Of a stretch of DNA of 64,000 nucleotides, positions 12,701 through 24,719 are shown one piece after another. The stretch is taken from the NCBI RefSeq assembly GCF_051014445.1, contig NC_135141.1:25815422-25879421 (forward strand), given 5' to 3'. A model generated the notes under the pieces. It worked only from the letters and a program-made list of their open reading frames with translations, had not been told where the DNA came from and did no database searches. The position numbers and the translations under genes were made by a program. The stretch is from Colletes latitarsis. Lineage: Eukaryota; Arthropoda; Insecta; Hymenoptera; Colletidae. The stretch's first letter is position 1; each line of letters opens with the position of its first letter.

Positions 12701-14171
12701 GGAAGGTGCGCGAAGCCCTGGCGAAGGACACCGGTCTCAGCGTGCGGGTGGTGCAGGTCTGGTTCCAAAATCAACGGGCGAAGATGAAGAAGCTGCAGAG
12801 GAAGGCGAAAACAGAGCCTGGATCCGACAAGGAGCCGAAGGAGGAACGACGAACGGAGAGTCCTCACAGCGACCACAGTAAGCTTGCTTTTTGTGCACGC
12901 GCGAGAACGAGGGACGTCGATACGAATCGAAATGTCCTTTTCCGTTTTTCGATCGGACGCCCGGTTACCGAGATACAAGCAACTTTACTGGAGTCACACG
13001 AGCGTCGTTTGTGACTCTAACCTAAACGAGCGGGAACTGCAGCGCTCATGCGCGGTGACGAGCGGTCAGCTGACTGGGATACAGATGGCGCGCGTCGGGG
13101 AATCACCGGTGAACTTAAATTGCTTGTACTTCGAGTCCGTTCGCGGGAACAAAGTTACTTTTAAACGAGAAACAAAGGACCATTACTTACTTCTCACCCT
13201 TCTTTCCGTTCTGATTGATGTGGTACAATTAATCCGAATCCTCGCGTTTCGCGAAGACTGGTTAATGGGGCTTTGGTAAAATGTCACTTGGTACAATGCC
13301 AATCGTCTGATCTCGTTCGCAGGTCATTACTTGAACGCCATGAACATGCGCGACGGGGAATCTTCTAGCTTCCCCTCAGCCACCCAACCGCTCAACCCCA
13401 ATAACCCGTACTCGCCCGACGGTAAGTCTCTTCTCACCGTAGACATTCATTTAACACGCGAATTCGTCGAGTTTCACGTCTCGCCAGAGACTGGACGACG
13501 CTCGAAAAACGGCCATTTTAAATCGCTCGTCGGAGAAGGAATCAGAAAGCGATACGATGGCGGATCCAGAGTCAAATATTCGAATCTTTGCAACTTTCTT
13601 GAAATGAAATTCTATGGTGGACAATTAACTATGCCAGGAATTTAATCTTCCCACATAACAATACAAATTGAGAGCTCACCAGAAATTACTTCTATCCAGT
13701 TAGATTCAGGATGGAGGGGGTCTTAAAACTTATTAAAAGAAATATTTCTCTACATTTCTCTTGTTTACAATACCTCTTCCTCTTCATTCTGAAAGTAAAA
13801 AAGCGTCGAACGCAATGTTCATTTTATCAGGCAAACATCCAGTGTAATGTTAGACACAGTTTAATGGATACTTAGTGTTCGTTCACTGACTAGTCTGTTC
13901 TTGGATTTCAGACGCGTATCCTGGCCATTCGGGGGAGAGTTTTTGCAGCAGCGATTTGTCGTTGGACGGGACGGAGGCTGGTTTCGACATAGGAGAGAGC
14001 GAGGGCGGCGGTGGACAGGACGGAAGCCATCAGGGTGGTTCCCACTCGCACCACGGGCCTACGTCGCACGAGGCGCCATCTTTGTCGCAGAGTTTGCACG
14101 CTGCGATTCACAACCCCATCGATAAACTGTTCATGATGCAGAGTAGTTACTTCAGTGGTGACCACGCGTAA
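9796..14171 (+). CDS. Lmx1a: LIM-homeodomain transcription factor, Lmx1 class (5 exons, 402 aa)
   Basis: This gene encodes a nuclear DNA-binding regulator of the Lmx1a/b family, known for roles in neuronal and appendage development. Exons are 9796-9919, 11064-11483, 12572-12877, 13323-13421 and 13912-14171. All four introns interrupt a codon after its first base, and the total is 1209 nt. LIM1 has zinc ligands C58, C61, H79, C82, C85, C88, C105 and D108. LIM2 has C117, C120, H139, C142, C145, C148, C167 and D170. Both LIM domains lie in one exon. The homeodomain spans about 198-257 and has the recognition helix [14 protein letters not shown] with W245, F246, Q247, N248 and R250. The C-terminal [14 protein letters not shown] (384-397) matches the NPIDRLYSMQSSYF tail of vertebrate Lmx1, which fixes the subclass. 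The start is the first in-frame ATG after a stop at 9685. A longer or alternative first exon cannot be excluded. Confidence in family is very high; exon 1 is less certain than the rest. Confidence 0.95.
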
Positions 14172-15260
14172 TCCGAAACCGATTTTTCCGTTGGTGTTGC
14201 AACTAGCACCTCCGGCCAGGGTCGGGGATCGACTGGTTCGAAAAGAGAACGATCCGAATAAAGTAAACGTGACTTTGTTCGATCGTTCGATCCCGGTTTT
14301 ACCTGACTCTGGTCTCAGCCCCGCCGGCGTAGCTGATCCCTGCGTCAACCAATCGTTTTTCCCTTGGTCGTGGCTCGAAGCACCTGAAGAACACTACAGT
14401 ACATTCTTCGGCTAGTTTTTTTTCGGTTTCTTTTCGATTCCGTCTGTTCTGGAACCCTCTGAGAGAAGTTTTTAAGAACTAAATATCTCTGGTCCCTGTT
14501 AGTCCCGTGGTTTTTACGCTAAACTGCGAGAGCTTAATCTAGAGGTTCAAAGGAGAAGGAAACGTTAATGTTTTGAAGGGAAAAATTTACTCGACAGAGG
14601 CGAAAAACTAGTAAAATATTAAGGAACTGCGTAAAGTAATAAATTCAATGGTTGGACTCTGGACTTCTAGATAAAGTTCTCCAAGATGGCGGAAAAAATC
14701 ACGGTACGCTCTATGTAAGTCTTGACTTTAATCTCGAATATTTTCGCATTTTGTATCTGGCGATACTCGGTTCGTGAATCATTTTATTTATTTTTCGTGT
14801 GACAAGCGTTACTTGCGTTTATACAATATATTTAAGTCGATAGAATCACTGGAATATCGTAGCGTAAGTCAGAGAACGATGATGGTCAGGATTGTGAATG
14901 CGTGTAGAAAGTTATCGATCAATTTACGATTGTAATTGCGTGTATTATCTCTATGGATCATATTTATTTCGGTGCAAAGGACAGCTTTGCGTTGATTTTT
15001 ATTATCATTCTTTGATATTGTCGGATTATTGCGGCGTACCGTCTCTTCTGTGATTTATTTGAATTTATTTGGTCACTACCGCTACGCAATCATTGTTCGT
15101 AGCATTATTATTTATTTATTATAATTTTTCGATGTACCAAAGTGCGCGTTTTGGACATTGGAGCCTAAAGAGTACCGCGGTTCGATTTAATATTAAACGA
15201 TGTATCGTTCGGTTTACACGTATAAAAACAAAAAAAAAAGCATATATTTAAACACCGACG
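14172..15260 (+). other. Probable 3' UTR of the Lmx1 gene
   Basis: This noncoding stretch follows the TAA stop at 14169-14171. A polyadenylation signal AATAAA occurs at 14638-14643, and the sequence stays AT-rich with an A-rich run near 15230-15240. The actual cleavage site cannot be told by eye, so the right border is approximate. Confidence 0.45.
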
Positions 15261-16983
15261 CACGTTCGTACCTTATTTCTGTCCCGAAAGATTGTTGTTG
15301 ACAGCGGATCGATTCGATCGATCCATGAATCGAAGTTTTTGCAATGTTTAAAGGCAACTTCATTGACCCTCTCCGAATCGAAAAATGAAATTAAGATTAA
15401 TAAAATCGAAAATGTAAATTGAATCTAGGTTAATGGAAATTATCGAGGAGATTTTAATCTTCGTGTCGAGTAATCACTTAAAAAAATTTACGAAAACGGG
15501 ATCGTTGGATCGTGATTAAATTTGTTTCGGAAAGGGTCGACGTCGAATCGCACACCGTAGCGTTGCAATCCGATTTACAGAGAAATAATAGCCCAGCTAA
15601 GTCTGACGAAGCATTTACTAGGAATCGTACGAATTAGCGAAAATTACAATACATTATATAAAAAAGAATCCACCGTAGAATTATTGCTTTACCCTACCGC
15701 CATCTTCGTCGATCTTTTCGTTTGGAAGACATTCAAGTAGCATTTACTAAAATATACTAAGTTTAATGTCCCTGCAGATTCCACCATTAATTAGTTTAGT
15801 TTGAGTGCTAATTAATTGATGGGATTTATAAACAGTCAGGACGTAGTTTTTTTTTTGGAAAATAAAAAGAAATTCATGGAATAGATAGTTAAAAGAGCTT
15901 TCACCGGAATTAGGGTCATCCTGGCCGAAGGAGAAACGCCCGAGATTGATCAGACGGCGCAGGTAAGAATAGAGAGTTTATTATATCAGACATATAATGA
16001 CAAAAAACAAGGAATTCGGATTTAAAACATACACACAAAATGCGGATCTCTTAAGAAAAAACCGTTTAGAAACGTACAAAACTCGACGATTGTTTCTGAA
16101 TAAATCGATACAGTCGGAAATAAGGAATGCCGTGGACGCGAAACCGTTATCACCAATAATCTAATGCATTCGATCATCGTAAGTACGAACTTCGATTTTC
16201 GAACAATAAATTCATCCCTTCTTTCGTCATTTTCTTCTCGTGATCGTTTACTTTTCAATTGTTTCGATGAACAATGTCGCTATTGCAATCTCTCGACACT
16301 TCGTCAATCGCTGCAATTCACTCGGAATCACAATTTATTAACATCGTCCAACTATCGTGGTTTTCGAAATTGTTTATTCTTTTTAGAAACACTAAAATTT
16401 TCAAATACTTTTCCGAAGAAGAATCTTGTGAATCTTTGCTACACTCTTCTTTAAAGACAACGAAATTATAAATGAAGCATAAATGGCGGCAAGAAAATTT
16501 AACGATTCCTCGAAGCAGTCGTTTGCAAAATATTTTTATATAATTTTAATGAACTGACGCGACATTGTCCACGACGAACCGTCGAAAATCGAAGGAAATT
16601 CGTGTATTCGAATCGGTGAGCGTCCCGACGACGAACGAAAATTTGTGAGGATGATTTGTGCGATGCAATTCGATGCGAGATCGCGATCGTTTTACGTTTT
16701 TGTCTCTTGTGTTATATTTTTGCGCAATGATCCGAGCGAGTTCCAGGCAGTGACGGTACAAAGTAACGATGATTCGTATTCACGGTGTCGCTTGAACTTT
16801 CTTTGGTTTACCTTGCTCCGCTTGCAGCGGCGAGAGTCGTTGTGCAAGCTTCTCGAATAAAAAATAAGGCATAACAATGATCTACGTGTATTGCTTGGAC
16901 GTTTGTCTGCGTATAGACTATACTCCTCGTTCGTGACGATGGTTTCTTTCATCGTGGTGCACGATTGCGACGAGATTCGGACG
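15261..16983. other. Intergenic DNA without a recognised gene
   Basis: The stretch is AT-rich with scattered CpG. Open frames at 16645-16860 plus, 16891-17223 plus and 16692-17180 minus overlap one another on opposite strands and show no family motif. I treat them as unproven. The adjacent minus-strand frame with an internal repeat is listed separately. Confidence 0.4.
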
Positions 16984-17250
16984 TTAAGAGGAAACATCGA
17001 TCCTCGAGAACTCTTCCCCCGAGCGAATGCAATAAACAACAATTCGTTTGGCTTGGATGTTTGGAGAACACAATTGGCGATCGTTCGATTCCTCTTCAGG
17101 GGCAACGAAATCATAATTCGTTTTATTTTTATCTTCTGGGCTCGATTTTTCTTCAGAAGCAACGACATTGTAAATAGCATTGATTTTTATCTGGTTCGAT
17201 TCCTTCTCATCATAAATAAATGATTTTTTTAATGGTGCAGGCGTTGACAT
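16984..17250 (-). CDS. Hypothetical 88-aa reading frame with an imperfect 19-residue repeat
   Basis: I do not recognise this frame. An ATG at 17250 in a favourable context (AAAATGTCA) opens 88 codons to a stop at 16984. The middle of the product is acidic and contains related units: YDEKESNQIKINAI, YNVVASEEKSSPEDKNKTN and YDFVAPEEESNDRQLCSPN. The last two share the spacing Y-x-x-VA-x-EE-x-S and are offset by 19 residues. The DNA repeat period of 57 bp is a multiple of three, so the frame is kept. It could be a small gene, an exon of an unseen gene, or a chance open frame over a minisatellite. The plus strand is also open here (16891-17223), which weakens the case. It sits between Lmx1 and SLC36-A. 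Confidence 0.25.
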   Translation of the reverse strand: MSTPAPLKKSFIYDEKESNQIKINAIYNVVASEEKSSPEDKNKTNYDFVAPEEESNDRQLCSPNIQAKRIVVYCIRSGEEFSRIDVSS

Positions 17251-18865
17251 TTTACATTTGGAATTTCGCCCCTGAACGACTTCGAACATCCTACCGGAAG
17301 CTGGAGAACAATTAACGTCCGTATACATCTGTAACTCGTTCAACAATTCAATAGAAATGCATCGTATCGTTCCTGTATAAAATCTTCGATCACAGGTTTC
17401 GTTTGTCGCGAGATATAATCGACGATTTGTCTTTTATATTATTTTCGTTTCTTTTTCTAGTGCGCTGCGAGTCCAGTGCTGGGCATCGTTCGACCCGTCA
17501 CTCGTATTAATATTACACACTGTGTAATCACTAGTTGGATATTCGATGCTTAAAAATGTCTGATTGCGTTCGTTTTTATTGCCTTCGTGCCAAGATTAAT
17601 CAATATTCTTCGAGTAACGAGTTGCTTAAATTTAGGAAATCAACGTCTGGCGAACAGACGAGTCAATGGGAGGCGACGACGATTACAAAATTTCGCAAAA
17701 TATTGTACTAATCGTAAGGACGACGATGTAAATTTATACAAACGTCTATTACGAATTAAAGCGGTTTAAAAATGTATCTAACGTTCTTTCGAAGGTTCTT
17801 AAGTCGATCTAAGTTATCTATCCAACCGTCTACGGTATTTTAGTCAAGGCAGAATAAATTTACCTGTCAAGGTCACCAGAAGGGATTCCCCTCCACTCCA
17901 TATCTTTTCGTTGCTTCGAAAGAGCGTATAAAAATGTGTCTGCACATTTACGATGATCTCTGCTCGAACGAGATTCGAGATTACAAAATGGCCTTGACCA
18001 GTGACCTCGACAGGGTAATTTGCTTATATAATAAGACCTATTTCACGAACGAGTTACCTAAGATACTTTCAATGGAGGATCTAGCGGACCAAAGTCCACG
18101 GACTTCGAGTCGTGCACGTTAGTTCTTATTCTAATACTTTGCAGACAGCGCGACTAAATTGAGCTAGAGATCAGTCATGCATCTGGGCATCGTGTTCAAG
18201 GACGCTCCTCTGTGCGGTCGTTGGCTTTGGACTCTTTATAATACTGTTCGTCCTTGCAATTAGTACCTTGCTATCGGTTGATTACAAGTAAAATTCGACC
18301 AAATTGTACACGTTTCTCTTATTCTACGCCACCACCCGTCCTTCGCCAGAGACACAAAGTCCTCTGAGGCAGTGTTTTCCAAAGTCAAGTCCCTCTTTTT
18401 AAACTGACAAGACGTGGACACGATACGTGTATCACAATAATAACTATAAACAATATCTTTAAGCCTGATGTTATCCCAACGAGTTTGGAAACCACTGCTC
18501 CGAAGCGTCTGCCCAACACACGCACTACTCCTCTCGCCTAATCGCTTAAAAATCTACGAACTCGTCCTACGGTGTGCTACAATGGCGGTGATACGCGGAG
18601 TAGGAGTAGGAAGGGGGGGTTAAAGCGTTTTATCCCGAATGCTCTCTGGCTGGTCGCGTTTCCCTAAAATACTTTCTGCCACTGCGTTTACGAGGCACTG
18701 TCTACCTAAGGCGCCGCTCTTGTAAGCTAAACTGAGAGAAGCTGCGGTGCGCCTCCCCTACGCGAACGAGTGTTCCCAATTTGTTTTCCCTCTCTCTCTT
18801 TCTCTCTCTTTTCCTCTCATTATCTCTTTGCTTTCCTCGAGTTGTTCCATCCCCAATCGTCGGCT
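17251..18865. other. Intergenic DNA and probable 3' UTR of SLC36-A
   Basis: No gene is recognised. The right part, immediately downstream of the SLC36-A stop on the minus strand, contains a pyrimidine-rich simple tract (CTCTCT/TTTCTC repeats, about 18786-18822) and probably belongs to the 3' UTR of that gene. No confident polyadenylation signal was assigned. Confidence 0.4.
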
Positions 18866-21800
18866 TCACTTGAAGGAGTTTATTATGTCGACGATGCTGA
18901 CGTAGGTGCCGACCACGAGACCGAGCAGACCGAACACGATCAGACAGATGTTCTTCACCAGCATGATCATGCAAGGACCCAGCTCTCTGTCCGGCCACAG
19001 CACGCAGATCTCGATGATCGCTGGGAACGCGATCCCGAGGGCTGAGAGACACAGAGCCCCGAACAGGGAGATGAAGAGACCCAGCCTGGGCACCGCGACG
19101 GCCAACGTGACTGCGGAAATAAATCCTTTGAGGGGAAGGGGATTATAGTCTATAAAAAAATTCGATTCTACGTGCTTTTCATCGATCAAAGTTACAGCAA
19201 TTAGAAAACCTTTTCGAAATAGGTGATGCATTGCGTTCTCTATTGTCCAGAATTATTACTCTACGTATATTCCTGACCAGTTCGAATTGTAATAACCTTC
19301 TACGACGTTTAAATTGAATTATGAATGTAAGTAACGTTAGTGTTTCCGTTTCTGTAATGAGTGACAAAAACGGCTCCACCCAACTTGGGTTAAAATACGA
19401 CGTGTCGCCTAGACATTAATGGAAATGCTTTTAGGATCGTTACACTGACGTCCCCCTTAAGCGATACTGATGTTCGTGAGATAGTTAAGGTCGGGTCAAC
19501 GAAAGAATCGACTTGGGGGACTATCCAACGCCAGTGATGGGACCAATGACATACTTATTAATATCGATATACATCAATTCCCAAGCATTGTGTTGCATCA
19601 AACAGGTATCCGAAGTTGGATATACTTCTCGACATTCGTTGAACCGTTGATGACTATGAAATTATACAATGTTACTGACGCTTCGCTATAAGCAATCTAA
19701 GTTAAATAATCGTTGGAGGTCTATGTTCCTGGAACTCTCTTCGCTACCCAATTGTAAGTGGATTCTTTCATTGACCCGACCTTAGGGTTTTGGATCTTGG
19801 TCAAATCGTTTGACACTATTAAAACGGTGGATCAAATATTTGTCTTGAAATGTCTGTCCGGTCCTCGACTAAACTCATAATGTCCGACAATAACCTTCCA
19901 AAGCTTCGAATCTGATTCGTCAGACGCCATTGTCATTGAACTGTGAAATACAATAAGAACGGATCGTAGATAAGTAGAATATTGAATGACCAATGCACTT
20001 ACACGTCGCCAAAGTGATGATGGTTCGACAGACGTACTCCCAGAAGATTTTTCGCCTCTGAATCTTTTGATTCAGGTAAGTGTTCCATATTATCTCGACA
20101 GGGACGTATCCTTGCAGAGCGTGAGTGATGAAAATGGCGATCGCGAACATTATCTTGATGCTTTGCGCCATACTGTAAAATAAATTCATGGAAAGTACAA
20201 GTACTTAATTATACAGACTTTCTGGAAGGCCTAGCTCAAACCCAACCTTTTATAAAACACTGATTTGATAGAGTCGACAACTCGTGGGGGCTACTTACAC
20301 CTGATCTGGGGGTAAATTGAAGGTCACGCTACCACCAGCCTCTGGCCCGTATTTTATGTACCCGAAGAACCCCATGAGGATGTAGAGCGCCACTATAATG
20401 GTCATTCCAATGTTCAGAACGCCGCAGTAGCCACCAAAATACTGCGGAGTCTTCATATTGTTTTCCAGCGCGATTATCTGTAACAAATCAGTCGATTATA
20501 CTGCAGTAAATTTTAAAATAAAAGAATAAAAACAATTTTCTCGATTGCAATTGCTATTGAGAGCCACTGAGATCGTCGGTCGGGGCTGAGAACAGCTGGG
20601 AAGTAATAGCAGGGATTGCATTGACGCACTGACAATCTGATCACGGCAATCTCAAACTTGTTCGTAAGTGGCCAGTTATTTGTTTATTAAGGATGCAGCG
20701 GCGCCGTTGATCTATTCTAAGCGCAGGCTATACTCGTTTCGCTAGCAGTCACGGGGAACGATCGACGAGGCCAAATGATAGATCGATCGAGGGTGGGGGA
20801 GGGGGGGGGGGGGGCAAAATTGAAAAACCAATGTGCAACGATCGCAGTGGATATTGTTCTAAATTGTGCATCTCCGTCGAACAGAAATATTCCGCTTCGC
20901 GTGGTTCGCTGCTCCGTCGATCGTAAGTATTAGGACGCTCGATCAAAACGTAATCGATCTTCGAACTACTGTAACTTTGTGAACAGAAAGATTTAATTTT
21001 TTTTGTTTTTTGACAACCCGGACTCGTGTACGATTTTTATTATTTTCTATTTAAAAAATTCCCGTGTATTCTCGATAGACGAATAAAATGTCGCAGACTT
21101 ACCACCCCGACGGCTTCTAGAGCGAACAACGTCGTTCCAAAATACAGGGAGAAATTTCTCATTGTACCGAACATCTCCCTTTCGCTTGGCGACGGTAGAT
21201 CCTCGAACATATAGACCAGGATCATGGCAAGACCGACGAACGTGATCGCGTTCGCCAGGGTCGAGAACGGCGCCAGTAACTTCAGGTTCCTAACGTAATT
21301 TATCAAAATCAGCGGTAGCAATAAAATGAGCATGTGGGTTTTAACATCCAATGGTTCCCAGTACTGGTCCGCCACCTGCGTTCATCAACAGAACAGAGAA
21401 CGATATCAATGAGTTCGATCGATCGGTCCAGTTGGATGATTTTTTTTTTTTGGTCTTTTTTTTGGAGGGTATCTTTGTTCTCGAAAATATTCGCCTTTTA
21501 TTTTTTTTCGCCGTTCCGCTTAGGCGACGAAGCGAGACAGAGAGATCTTTGCGCCTGTTATTTACCTGCTTTATATTCGACGCTACAAATACGATATAAA
21601 CGCAGCATATTCCCAATTGATACGCTATCATGAACCCGTCTACGAGTCCTCTGCAAACAATATCAACTTTCATGTTACAATTGCACGAGAGCCTTGAGAC
21701 CGCTGTTGTGAAATGATTGTGCGTGTATGCGTGAGTTGTTGAGAACTTTGTGAGTGGGAACTTATGACTATGTTAATTTTTCAAATTTTCAATTACATAC

Positions 21801-23497
21801 TTCAAGAAATATTTATTATATTTGGTATTAATTATTAGGTATCTGATACTTTAAGAAAGGATTTTTTTAAGTTCTAGACCAGAAGACCACCTTGAACTCT
21901 CACCTAATATGATTATCAATTTATTGAATGGAATTATTAAGTTGTAATTAATATATAACAATACATACATACAACAATAATGTTCATATAATTTTGATAT
22001 TTTCTCCTAAGTCGTCAGCAGGATAAGTAACTGTGTTTCTTTCTACTCTTTTATTTATTTTCTATGGTATGGCAACAATTGGAAACAAAAGTAAAATTTC
22101 CACGTTAAATTAGTTTACTTTAATATCAAAATACGCTTCCTTTCAATCCACTTCCTTTGCGTGTAGCCCCCATTTTGAATTTTCACGAAAGTTCGCGTAG
22201 CGAAGTAACAAGTAGAATCAGTCGACCATGATCAGACGATGCCTGTTCGATGTCTGTACTACTACTATCGCTTACTTTCAGACTAATTCCTTCGTGCCGG
22301 GAACACTCTAATTCTTATAAACGAACGCACATTCGCAGAGTAATTTTATCTATTATTATTCGAATAAATAATGTTTTCATCCACCTAGTTTTGCTCAATT
22401 AGAATTGTTTGAATGGAGGAAATGTTTTGCAAATGAAAGTATGTGCTCTAGAGCACACACGGCCCTAGTGCCCCGTTAAAGCGTCTCGAGCCGAGGTTCG
22501 AATGACTGTAATGACAAAGACAGATGAAAAAGACAACGAATGTTCATGTGTGTCTGTGCGTGCGTGTAGAACGTATCGTACTTACGGTGCATAGGGTGCG
22601 AACCATCTGACACACACAGGACCTTCCTCGAGAGCGTACTTCATGCTCATCGGATAACTCAATATAGGAACTCTTAACCGTTTACACAGTTTATACTGAG
22701 CTTTCACTAGTACGTGCAAGCAATAAGTGCATAACACTCCTATGATCACTGTGGCTATCACACCGGTCACAAGTCCACTGTTACAAAATGCGTTCGGCAT
22801 CGCCAAAATCCCAGTACCTAAACTTCCCTTCAGCAAGTGAATCAGGGTCTCCGCGTTTCTGCGAACAGAACCGTTATTGAATTAGTATTCGCGAGCATCG
22901 CTTTCAAATAGCATTATTTCCAAACCTAAAATGAATTTAAATTTTAGGTATTAATATCGATTAATAGTTTTCTACGGTGATCGAATAATAATAGTATTTT
23001 ACGCGTTACGATCGACTGAAGGATTGGAAAGGGTTCGAGCGAAAATTTCGCGTACTTACGAAGTTGGATTTGGCCTATTTCGGTGTTTATGGGGGTCATA
23101 GTCTTCTACGTTTGTAGTCGGTGATATTGGAACTTCCGACGCGTTCTGGCCGCTTCCGGCGATTTCATTGTTAACTCTACAATCGCATCAATTTGCAAAT
23201 GTAAGCTGCGTCGTCGGGTTTTGGTTTTTAATATTTGAAATACTGCTCTTAATACTTTAATAATGTACCGTGTTGGTACGAAGAAAGCGTTGCAAACTAT
23301 TATCTTAGAAACCAGTGAAAGCATCGACCACGTTTAAAAAAGAATTAAATAGTATAGAAGGGCTAATCTTCTCATTTGCAACAAATTCTTCTGTCTAAAA
23401 TACAAAACTACTATTTTAAGTAGAAATAGACGTACTTGTACGGACTCTCAGATCCGATAAGCTGCATGTTTATCGTCTCCTCCTTGGCGTTCTCCAT
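18866..23497 (-). CDS. SLC36-A: proton-coupled amino acid transporter, SLC36/PAT-like (8 exons, 467 aa)
   Basis: This is a multi-pass membrane transporter of the amino acid/auxin permease family. Related insect proteins (Drosophila pathetic, CG1139 and relatives) move small amino acids with protons at plasma or lysosomal membranes and influence TOR-dependent growth. Exons in reading order are 23436-23497, 23060-23176, 22586-22858, 21566-21650, 21103-21375, 20299-20477, 20003-20172 and 18866-19110. They sum to 1404 nt with every splice phase compatible. A short acidic N-terminus (MENAKEETINMQLIGSESPY) leads to EDYDPHKHR and then the first helix motif GSLGTGILAMP at 71-81. About ten further hydrophobic segments follow, including AYQLGICCVYIVFVASN, ENNMKTP and the final FGLLGLVVGTYVSIVDII. 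The donor at 20298 is set by GTAAGT, two bases beyond an alternative GTGTAA. A 5' UTR acceptor (TGCAG) lies at 23529-23533. It is paralogous to SLC36-B upstream on the same strand. The substrate cannot be read from the sequence. Confidence 0.95.
19488..19782. mobile_element. 295-bp TA-flanked miniature inverted-repeat element
   Basis: AGGTCGGGTCAACGAAAGAATC at the left end is matched by its reverse complement at the right end (GATTCTTTCATTGACCCGACCT at 19761-19782) with one mismatch over 22 bp. TA lies directly outside on both sides (19486-19487 and 19783-19784). There is no open reading frame. Size, termini and TA flanks fit a MITE of the Tc1/mariner type. It lies in the last intron of SLC36-A and shares no termini with the CAGGG family. 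Confidence 0.75.
20791..20814 (+). repeat. G-run (GGGTGGGGGA followed by 14 G)
   Basis: Three G-rich blocks end in an uninterrupted run of 14 guanines at 20801-20814, inside the fifth intron of SLC36-A (between coding exons 21103-21375 and 20299-20477). The plus strand, which is the transcribed template strand for this gene, could form a G-quadruplex. The run length may vary between individuals or be imprecise in the assembly. Confidence 0.8.
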
Positions 23498-23528
23498 TTT
23501 GTTCGTCACTCGATCTGTCGTGCCACTC
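23498..23528 (-). other. Proximal 5' UTR segment of SLC36-A
   Basis: Directly upstream of the ATG at 23497, the minus strand shows an acceptor (AAATGCAG) ending at 23529, which implies a spliced leader. Possible upstream noncoding exons with donor sites are visible at about 24188 (TTCA|GTAAGTTAAC), about 25362 (ATAG|GTGAGAAC) and about 28103 (ATCTG|GTAAGTCTAG). I cannot decide between them without transcripts. Confidence 0.4.
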
Positions 23529-23701
23529 CTGCATTTCAATGAAATAAAAACCCATTGATATTTTAAAAATTACGTCCAATGTACATACTTCAATATTCAT
23601 GTGCAAACAGTGATTATGAACGAGTCAATAATTCATTAGTGTCAATGAGACGATTAGTCTCACTTTACGGACGACTATCAACTCTGCAAAATCCTGTAGA
23701 A

Positions 23702-23827
23702 TAATCGTTGGACTTTCAAGATCGCGAGGAATTATGCTCGTTGCGTTTAATAATGAAATACATTCGCCGATAAATCCAAGAAGAACCGAACGTCGAATAT
23801 AGTTTCGACTGGAAAGTCCAACGATTA
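23702..23827. repeat. Perfect 16-bp inverted repeat with 94-nt spacer
   Basis: TAATCGTTGGACTTTC at 23702-23717 is exactly reverse-complementary to GAAAGTCCAACGATTA at 23812-23827. It lies just upstream of the SLC36-A start codon, in its leader intron. It may be a remnant of a small mobile element or a foldback. No target-site duplication was identified. Confidence 0.6.
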
Positions 23828-24719
23828 AACTCGCGGTAAGCAATTTCATCAGCGATACGGAACAGAGAGGAGAGAAAATAAAAATATCGATCGTTCTCGT
23901 CTAAAAAATTCGCTACTCGAGGGGGGTTCGAAGATCGATAAATGTTCCACGGGCGATCGATTAAGGATCAGAGAATCGACCTAGATCCACGGGCAGGCTC
24001 TCTCGTTGCATTAAGCCGTCCTAATCAATTGGCGGATATGGAGCAACAACGACGGCGGGGACAAAAACGGCAATTCATCATTGCGAATCTCTCGTTCGAC
24101 TCTGCGTGTGCATCGTGGCTTTAGCACATTCTTTCGCGAACTGATTGCTCTTAATTATTGCATTGAGGTCAAATGTAGTTAACTTACTGAAGGTTACACG
24201 GTCTGCATTCTCACTTCGCCGTTTCTACGCTGCCAATTGATCCACGGTTGTTCCGCCGAACGACGGGGGACGAAAAGGTCTCCCGACGCGTGCACCGTTA
24301 CGTCTTGCGTTCAGTTTATGACTCGGGGAATCGTCGATACGGAATTCTACTGCACGAGACTGCGAAGAAACGACCCTACGCGACGCCATTGATGACCGAA
24401 GACTGAATAATTTCGTTTTTTTTACGAGAACGGTGCCGTTCTCCCGCAACGACTGACGACGGAGCACGAAAACATTTAGGAACGAGGAAATCATTATCTA
24501 ATTAGCGTGGAAATCGCGCGGTATGGAGGCTGCGACGCTCGAATCGCTGCACGACATCGATTTGATTGAATAATGATCATCCGAGGAGATACGATCGGGT
24601 CGTTGAAGCGACCATGAACGAACCACTGGCTTTATGGTAATTTTAAGAAACACGATTCCTACTGAATCCGTCGCTGGAACGCGCCAGGAAGCCATTTTCG
24701 AAGACACGAGCTGAATAAC

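Noticed and set aside
12580..12978. 132-aa minus-strand frame across the homeobox exon
   Set aside because: Antisense shadow of the homeodomain; no independent support.
16692..17180. 162-aa minus-strand frame
   Set aside because: Basic, low-complexity product without motifs, overlapping the repeat-bearing frame in another phase and open frames on the plus strand.
22470..22500. GGTTCGAAT motif resembling a tRNA T-arm
   Set aside because: No matching acceptor, D or anticodon arms could be built around it.
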